A stretch of 64,000 bases of DNA from contig JBBHKE010000413.1 of the NCBI GenBank assembly GCA_037447655.1, positions 1 through 64,000 on the forward strand. The letters are read 5' to 3'. This document shows positions 57,708-64,000 of the stretch, one piece after another (within the stretch, counting starts at the first letter, position 1; the number at the start of each line of letters is the position of its first letter). The stretch comes from Zygnema cylindricum. Lineage: Eukaryota; Streptophyta; Zygnematophyceae; Zygnematales; Zygnemataceae. Below the pieces are notes generated by a model. That model worked only from the letters and a program-made list of their open reading frames with translations, did not search any database and had not been told where the DNA came from. A program made the translations under genes and the position numbers.

Positions 57708-58085
57708 TTGAGCAGCAAGCAACAAAAGGTCATTGCTCAGTCAACCATGGAGGCTGAGTACATGGCTTCTTGCTCTGCTGTAAAAGAATTAATGTGGGTC
57801 AAGTCTTTGCTTGGTGAGCTTTGTCATCTTAAGAGTGGTGTCCAAAAAATGTTTTGTGATAATCAAGCTGCCATTGCCATTTCTGTCAATCCTAAACATC
57901 ACTTTAAAGCCAAACACATGGACATTAGGCTTAACTTTGTTAGGGAGAAAGTAGAAAACAAGATAATCAGTTTGGAGTATAAACCAGATAGTGAAATGGT
58001 AGCTGATATGATGACCAAACCTGTTCCTTCCCCTAAACTAATTTTCTGCCCGGAGAAGCGTGGTCTTAAATTAAAGAGTGACTAG
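57708..58085 (+). pseudogene. Copia RNase H C-terminus (element E)
   Basis: 125 open codons directly after the TGA: SSKQQKVIAQSTMEAEYMAS, SAVKELMWVKSLLGEL, FCDNQAAIAISVNPKHHFKA, HMDIRLNFVREKVENKIISL and MVADMMTKPVPSPKLI. It ends in TAG 14 bp before the purine tract. The cleanest RNase H tail in the window. Confidence 0.88.
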
Positions 58086-58098
58086 AAAATAAGGGGAG

Positions 58099-59131
58099 TG
58101 TAGAAATAAAAGGTTATTTTAGTATTTTCTAGGTTTTGCAAAATGGAGAAAAGAAGCCGAGGCAGTCTGCCTCTAACTTCTCTCTTCAGCTCCCACACAT
58201 GTCGTAGTCACTAAAGGTTAAAAAGGGAGCTAGAGCCATGGCTGCCTATGCTTCTTAGAGATAGAGTTACGGGTTGTAGATTTTGGTAGATTTACCAAAA
58301 TAGAAATTGACGGACCCTGGATTTGAACCTGGTACCTATCGTCCGTCAACATAGCCAGTAGCCTCAGCCAGTTAGTCTGGCATCATGGTTGGACAAATAG
58401 GGTTTCGTAATTATTTAGATGTTAACACGTAGCCTATTTTCATTCAACGGAATATTTAGACATAGATACAGTTGTAATGTACGGCCACGGAACATCCGAA
58501 ACAGATACCGCGCATTTTGTTTCGAATGCGAAACAAATAGTGCGCAAGTATTTATGACGGCCACGATTGTAATCCAACTTCATCGGACGGCCACGAAGCA
58601 TGCCGAGATCGCGAAATGAGTTTTTGGCGGTTTATGGTTGAGGTCACATCAATTGCCACGTGGCACAATCACATTGGATTTCGGCATCTTTGGGGATTTC
58701 GGGAACGAATCCAAAAATGACATGTGTCGACTTGTTGGCCATGTTGTACAATGGCCGTACACAAAGTACATCGGCACATGTACCTTTATGTACGATACAC
58801 TCTTATGATTGGTGCCGTACTTAAGTAGATAGAGTTTTAGAGAGAGATAGGACTTAGAAACTTTTGATAGATTAGACCCTCTCTCCCACAGAGCTTCGTA
58901 CAAAAAGGTCAACTTTGACCCTTCATAACTTACTGCTCAGATGAGCAAATTCAGAGATTTTTTTTGCTATAGACTCAGGGGAGTCTTGCCTTTACAGGGG
59001 TGAAGGTGGTCAGAGGTTTTTGTCTGCCAGGGTGGCAGTTATTCTTGCTAAAACACAAAGGGGTCAGGGTTATCCTAGAGGCTTCGTGTGAGCTGCCTAC
59101 TTTGAGGTCCTATGGAGGTCTCAGAGTTTCA
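58099..59131 (+). repeat. 3' LTR of copia element E
   Basis: TGTAGAAATAAAAGG to CAGAGTTTCA; 1033 bp. Hairpins GCTCAGATGAGC and AGACTCAGGGGAGTCT near 58936-58988; B-box-like GGTTCAAATCC in antisense near 58319. Confidence 0.92.
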
Positions 59132-59714
59132 TTTTCATCATATCCAAGAAGGTACCCAGACTTTTCTCTTGCATCTAACTTCCAATTTTTTTTTGAACTT
59201 AGACTAAAAACTTGACTTTCGAATACTTTTAACGGTGATACATTCGGTCTTCTCCTGGTCCATCTTTCATATGGTGTTTGACCAATCATCGCCGAGGTAA
59301 GAACTCTATTCTTAAGGAAATTATCACAGTTTATAGTTTTTGCCCAATAACGATTTTTTATCTTTTTATCTAATAGCATTCCGTGGGCACTATCACTTAA
59401 TGTCTGATTTAATCTCTCGGCTACACCGTTTTGTTCTTGATTTTTTAGACTCTGAAATATCTAGACTAGTCATCAGTAATAGTAAGCATAAATCTCTTCC
59501 CTCCAACTGATGGCACTTTGGTCGGTCCCCATATGTCAATATGAACTAGATCTAGGAATTTTTCTCCTTTATATGTTGCGGTTTTTGGGAAAGGTAATCT
59601 CTGTGCCTCACCTTGAGCACATTCACTACAGTCATCCAATGTCTCATTATCCCCAAACTGAAATCCCTTAACTACTTCCATCTTGTTCATTTGTTTGAGT
59701 CTATCTAGATACAC
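59110..59714 (-). pseudogene. Copia integrase remnants (element F)
   Basis: 59714-59466 carries the zinc motif Cys pair and first catalytic Asp (CSECAQGEAQRLPFPKTATY, HIDIWGPTKV). The core between 59466 and 59380 is deleted. 59379-59132 carries KIKNRYWAKTINCDNFLKN and YERWTRRRPNVSPLKVFESQ. The second catalytic Asp is gone; NQTLS-like sequence near 59400 marks the AERLN region. Confidence 0.78.
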
Positions 59715-59864
59715 ATGTCCTTATTGTTCATGCCGAATCATCAATTCATTTACACCGGCATAGTAAAATCTCGTCTTTCCATTACTCAAATTCAGCCTAA
59801 ACATTCTTTGGCTACCCTTTTTAGCTGTGAAGTATATTTCATCCTCATAACTAGCGGTAAAGAC

Positions 59865-60368
59865 TCATTTCTTGGTGTTAGTCTCGAAACCTTTATCATC
59901 TAAAACTGGCGTATAGATAAGATTTTTCTTTAGTTGTGGGATGAAAAGGACATCGAAAAAAATGACTATTGATGTCTTACCTTCAACTAAGACTCTCAGA
60001 TCCACAGATCCCACTAAGCTATTAGTTACTACTCTCCCATCCCCATACTCTATCTCTACAGTAGGGATATTTCTTGTTTCACTAAACGTATGTTTCTCTT
60101 GACACATATACATAGAAGACCCTGAATAAATAATCCAACCTTTATCAGGAGCTTCTTTCACTCTGCCAAATGCACACTTGTGTTTCCTTGGAATCTCCGA
60201 CTCTGCTTTCACCTCTAACTCATCGTTGAGAATGAGTTTTCCATCATTCTCATCAAAATCCTCACCTGTGACTTTTGTTGCCACAAGTGTTTTCTTCATT
60301 GTTCTGGCTGGTCCACCGATCTGCCCCTCCTTCAGTCTCAGCTCCGTCAGTCTAGTACACCTCGCCAT
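59865..60368 (-). pseudogene. Copia protease (element F), active site lost
   Basis: 167 open codons. Acidic leader, KCAFGRVKEAPDKGWI, then YSGSSMYMC where intact copies have DSGASMHMC, so the catalytic Asp is replaced by Tyr. Downstream IEYGDGRVVTNSLVGSVDLR and LFIPQLKKNLIYTPVLDDKG match the other elements. Confidence 0.8.
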
Positions 60369-60399
60369 GTTATGTCCCGCCTTCTTACAAAAGTGATAG

Positions 60400-61270
60400 A
60401 GTCCCTTTGGAGGCCTAAATCCAGATCCATCCGATTGAATTCCTCTTCCTCCTCCACCAAAGTTTCCATAAGGTTTCTTGGCATTTTTATTCCTCTAGTT
60501 AGCTCCAAGAGCCAATGCTTGAACACTCTTTCCTCCTCTCCAAATCTCAATTGTACTTTCGCGAACCAAAATTATTCCAACAACCCAGTTCCACATCTAT
60601 CGATAATCTGGCATATCTTGAACTATGTTAACGATGTACTCGTAATCATCTAGTAGTTTTAATTGTAAAGTATTTACCTTTTCTTTCTCGGTCTTCGTTT
60701 TCTAGCACTTTCTAACTCCCTTAATAATCCGGACAAATTATTGCAAAAGTTAAACATCTTTCCTCCGTTGTAAATATATGCTTGCACTTTCTGATCAATC
60801 AGCTTTTGCTGCTGAATCTATCCACTCTTTTAAATATTTACAAGAGCCTACCACAGATTGGTCGCCTTGTCCACATACAGGTGAGAAGTAGCAAATGTTT
60901 GAGTCAAACGTTTGACAATAAAGAGAGTTGCCACTGTGTTGTTGAAATCCCAGAATTCAGTATCATTTGCCTATGTTTTTTGAATAACTCGTACCAGTAC
61001 AGATCTAGTAACTATCGGTGCAATTGGTGTGAGTTTTTTCTTCCCCTTCTCGCTCCCTTTGTCCAACATGATGCTCTCTCCAACTTCATCTATCTCCTGT
61101 GCCTCGACATATTCTCTTGAAAATTTGGCTCCTCCAAAACCTAGTGGAACTCCCACATTTGTAGATGGTTGCCTCATAGGACAACTCACAATGCCACATA
61201 GACGTGTTTCAAAAAGAGCGCCTCTCATCATAGTTTCCTAGTATGTAAACCCTGTTTCATTGAAAATAGG
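60400..61270 (-). pseudogene. Copia gag (element F)
   Basis: Broken frame. 61231-60971 reads LFETRLCGIVSCPMRQPS and a Lys/Glu-rich segment; the rest, with zinc-knuckle sequence near 60390 (LYHFCKKAGHNMAR-like, in antisense), is split by stops and frameshifts. Confidence 0.65.
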
Positions 61271-61279
61271 CACCATAAC

Positions 61280-62195
61280 TTGTAAGTTTGTGACCTTCAT
61301 TGGCCCACATATTATCTAGCTTATATGAAGCATGTATGATAAAAGTTGCCTTTCAGACTTTCAGATCAAATAAAAGCCACCTCGACAGATAAGAGTTTCG
61401 ACCAACCTCACCCGTGTGAGAGCGCGACTCACTTGAGTCTGACACAAAAATGATCACTGAACTTCCTCCCCTGAGCAATAAGTTATAAGTGGCCAAAATT
61501 GGCTTATTTATATAAAAGGTCACTTGGAGAGAGGCGTATCAAAAAACACCAAGTCCCTAAACCTCTACTGATAGCTACCTACTACTAAACCTTGGACCAA
61601 TGAGAAGACACTACAATACAAGAAGGTAAAGTGGCTGATGTATTTTTTGTACGGCCATTGTACAACATGGCCATATGGTTGTCACGTGTCAGTTGGGAGC
61701 CATGGTTCCTCCTCCAATCTTTTCCGATGACCAATGATATGCTACCACGTGGCATTTCCGTCACATTGTCCCCAATAGTCGCCAAAAGTCTATTGCGGGT
61801 TGGGGGCTGAAATTACGACCGTCCGATTGCGTTAATTTAAAGGGTCAAATTCGCGTCCGTGCATTTCATCAATTTATTTGTACAACTTTGTCCGTTTATT
61901 CTGTTAAATGAATTAATAGCCGCATAATTGTTGAAATAACTATCACGCCCCATGTATGTAATGATTTTTCTACGACTGGGCGGATAAGGCGGACGGCTAC
62001 TTTGACCAGCGGTGACAGTGTTAGACTAAGATCAAATCTTTTTCTAGTCACATATATTTTTGTGAGAGGTTTGTCTGTTGTTTGTCTCCTCAACTGCTTG
62101 AAAGCAACCATGGCTACCTAAGTTTCAATGACTATAACAAGTATATAGGCTTAGAGTGGCGGTTAGGATAAGCAACTAGGAAATACATTTCAACA
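61280..62195 (-). repeat. 5' LTR of copia element F
   Basis: 916 bp; plus strand TGTAAGTTTGTGACC to TACATTTCAACA. Same LTR family as 6749-7591. Antisense (plus strand) AGATCAAATCT module near 62030. Confidence 0.85.
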
Positions 62196-63010
62196 ATGTT
62201 TGTTGGATTCGAAGAAATGTGGGACAAAGGGAGGTGGAGGGCATCTTGTAGTAATACCTTCATGGCCATAGTAATACGGGTGTAGAACCGCGCGCAGGGG
62301 GATCCAAAAACGTAAGCCCCCAAAACATCTAAGTCATGGACGAAATTCTAGTCCGCATCTGTGGGGTCAAACAGAATTGTGATCGATGACGGTTGAGGAG
62401 AGGTGATAGAAAAAGGACCACCAAAGGCTTCACAATGTCAACAACTCCGTGTCTGACGGGAAAAACCGACACCAGGGGCAAAATGGTTGTGACACTCAAG
62501 ACATTCCAAACGCTTAGAGGTTGGTTTACGAGGTTTGGGTGGAGGTGGGGGAGGGAGAAGGGGGGGGAAAAGTGCTTTCGGACATGGTCAATAAGTCAAA
62601 GAAGCCATGGGAATTGAGAGAGTGAGAGGAAGAGAAAATGTGGGAGAAGAAAAGGAACTATGTGTGAAGGATGGTAAAAATGGTAGTGGGCCAGAAAAGA
62701 ACATGAGGTTTGATGCCGAAAAAGAGAGGGGGAGGGGAGAGGGGGAGAGGAGGGGGGAAGAGGGGGAGCAAGAGGGTTCAAGTATCGGTTTTTGGGTGTG
62801 TAAGGGGTATAGGGGGGAGGCGGCATAAGTTGTTTGTCGAGTGATTGTGTGTGTGCGTATGATGTTTAGAACTCTCTATATGGGGGGATGGGGAGTGTGC
62901 TGATTCATAAGAGGCGTGGAAGAGGCTAGTAATGACATAGGGGGGTCACACCCATGGTTTCTCCAGTGTTCGTGCGATTGGCAGCGACCGTAGGCGCGAT
63001 CTGCAAGTAC
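62196..63010. other. Unassigned sequence, partly purine-rich
   Basis: No gene, LTR or TIR recognised. 62540-62830 is rich in GGGAGA/GAGAGG runs, whose open frames I regard as composition artefacts. Confidence 0.45.
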
Positions 63011-63011
63011 A

Positions 63012-63145
63012 TAGTGAAGAGTAGTAGATGATGTCGCGTAGTGAGGAAGAGGAAGACGACTGAGTTTTGATCATCGGGTAAATAGTGACGAGTAGTAGGT
63101 GACGTCGCGTAGTGAGGAGGAGGAAGACGACGGAGTTCAGATCGC
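63012..63145. repeat. Tandem duplication, about 68 bp
   Basis: Two copies of a unit with AGTAGTAGATGATGTCGCG, TAGTGAGGAAGAGGAAGACGAC and GAGTT...GATC. Confidence 0.8.
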
Positions 63146-63405
63146 GTAGTACAGTTATTAGTTTGTATAATTAGTATTAGTACAGTTACAAATATGCATA
63201 ATTAGTACTAGTACAGTTTTTTGTCTGTATAATGAGCATTAGTACATGTTTTAGTATGTGTAATTAATATTGTTACATTTATTAGTCCAAGTATTAATAT
63301 ATATTTAGTAATAGTACAATTTTTAGTGTGTCAAAATTAGTATTAGTATAGTAATTAGTATAAATAATTAGTATTTGTACAGTTATTAGTTTATAAAATT
63401 AGTTG
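63145..63405. repeat. Degenerate AT minisatellite, about 30-35 bp unit
   Basis: Copies of TATAATTAGTATTAGTACAG and TTATTAGT; inverted relative to 13870-14600. Confidence 0.75.
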
Positions 63406-64000
63406 TCTTTATGGTTGTCCTTTGTTTATTTTGTCTTTTAGGATTTTTGTCTTTTGTGTGTGTTCCCTTTTGTGAGTTTTGTATTTTGTGTGTTTTGATG
63501 TCTTTTGTGTGTTTTGTCTTTGATGTGTTGTCTTTTGCATGTTTTGTCTTTTCTGTGTTGTCTTTTGTGTGTTTTGTCTTTAACATGTTTTGACTTTTGT
63601 GTGTTTTATTTTTGTTACACGTTTTTTCTTTTGTGTGTTTTGTCTTTTGTGTTTTGTCTTTTGCGTGTCATGTCTTTCGTGGAGTTTTTTTGTGTGTTTT
63701 GTCTTTTATGTTCTATCTTATGTGTTTTCTCTTTTGTGAGTTCTGTTGTTGTCTTCGGTGTGTTCGGTCTTTGATGTTTTTTCTTTTGTTTTTTCTGTGA
63801 ATTTACTTTTGTGAGTTTTGTCTTTGATGTGTTGTCTTTCGTATGTTCTGTCTTTTGTGGGTTTTTTCTTTGGTGTGTTTTTTTATATTGTCTTTTGTCT
63901 TTTGTATATTTTTTCTTTTGTGTTCTGTCTTTTGTGAGTTTTGCCTTTTTGTTTGTTGGTCTTTTATGTTGTCGTTTGTTTTTTGGTCTTTTGTTTTGTC
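63405..64000. repeat. TTTTGTC/TGTGTTTTGTC minisatellite
   Basis: Irregular repeats of TGTGTTTTGTCTTTTG across 600 bp to the window end. Confidence 0.9.

Larger units (their letters stand above)
52734..59131 (+). mobile_element. Copia element E (full-length, inserted in element F)
   Basis: 6398 bp, LTRs 52734-53746 (1013 bp) and 58099-59131 (1033 bp), perfect TTTTC target duplication (52729-52733 and 59132-59136). The interior (4352 bp) has PBS, gag, protease, integrase, RT, RNase H and polypurine tract AAATAAGGGGAG in order. The 5' LTR lacks about 20 bp near 52947 relative to the 3' LTR. Inactivated by several TAG/TGA stops and a one-base insertion in RT, but every domain is recognisable. 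Confidence 0.93.
59132..62195 (-). mobile_element. Copia element F, main fragment with 5' LTR
   Basis: Reverse-oriented old element: 5' LTR 61280-62195, gag about 61270-60400, protease and integrase 60368-59132, cut at 59132 by element E and continuing at 52733. The 3' half and 3' LTR are not identified. The region after the LTR reads AGTTATGGTGCC, so the PBS core has been deleted. Confidence 0.8.

Noticed and set aside
57708-58098. Envelope or extra gene between pol and the 3' LTR of the copia elements
   Set aside because: RNase H stops within about 20 bp of the polypurine tract in E and H; no room for another gene.
62596-62828. Overlapping ORFs on both strands in purine-rich DNA
   Set aside because: Low-complexity Pro/Ser or Gly/Glu composition, no splice or domain evidence.
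63505-63800. Cys/Leu/Phe-rich membrane-protein-like ORFs
   Set aside because: Produced by the TTTTGTC minisatellite; all three frames look alike.

Overview
The window is eukaryotic nuclear DNA, most likely from a streptophyte (a land plant or a charophyte-grade green alga). The evidence is one intron-rich minus-strand gene for a plant-type TLDc-domain protein, a very high load of Ty1/copia LTR retrotransposons, LINE relics, a non-autonomous Helitron, many short TIR elements and long microsatellites. I cannot name the species. I saw no functional tRNA or rRNA gene, CRISPR array or prokaryotic feature.

Left part (1-7591): a TC microsatellite, then a deletion-derivative copia element (100-3100) that appears to sit inside the reverse transcriptase of a second copia element (3101-7591). 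That second element is also split by a Helitron (4245-6568). The Helitron carries a 49-bp satellite and three TA-flanked TIR elements. The second copia element itself lies in a LINE (7592 to about 10440).

10.4-22.4 kb: decayed fragments of a CCHC zinc-knuckle gene, then a patchwork of TA-target TIR elements of several families, a TAA-flanked Harbinger-like element, AT-rich minisatellite, a 640-bp GA microsatellite and two LINE 3'-end insertions nested in TIR elements.

22.4-28.3 kb: the only convincing host gene, a TLDc-domain protein on the minus strand with at least seven exons, plus one orphan exon downstream.

28.3-44.8 kb: a chain of TIR elements, one of which holds a three-level nest. 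Copia element A (29855-43428) contains, inside its 3' LTR, the reverse-oriented copia element B (35627-42925). B contains an 839-bp solo LTR (36868-37706).

44.8-64 kb: a CCACT-rich minisatellite, a solo copia LTR (46550-47601), a gag-retaining mini-copia D (47923-52319), an old reverse copia F split by copia element E (52734-59131), and low-complexity DNA to the end. Most insertions keep target-site duplications, so their order can be read directly.

The copia elements share unusual features: a primer-binding site matching the anticodon arm of initiator-Met tRNA (half-tRNA priming), LTRs of about 0.84-1.2 kb with conserved hairpins and a tRNA-T-arm-like module, and inactivating stops dominated by C:G to T:A changes.
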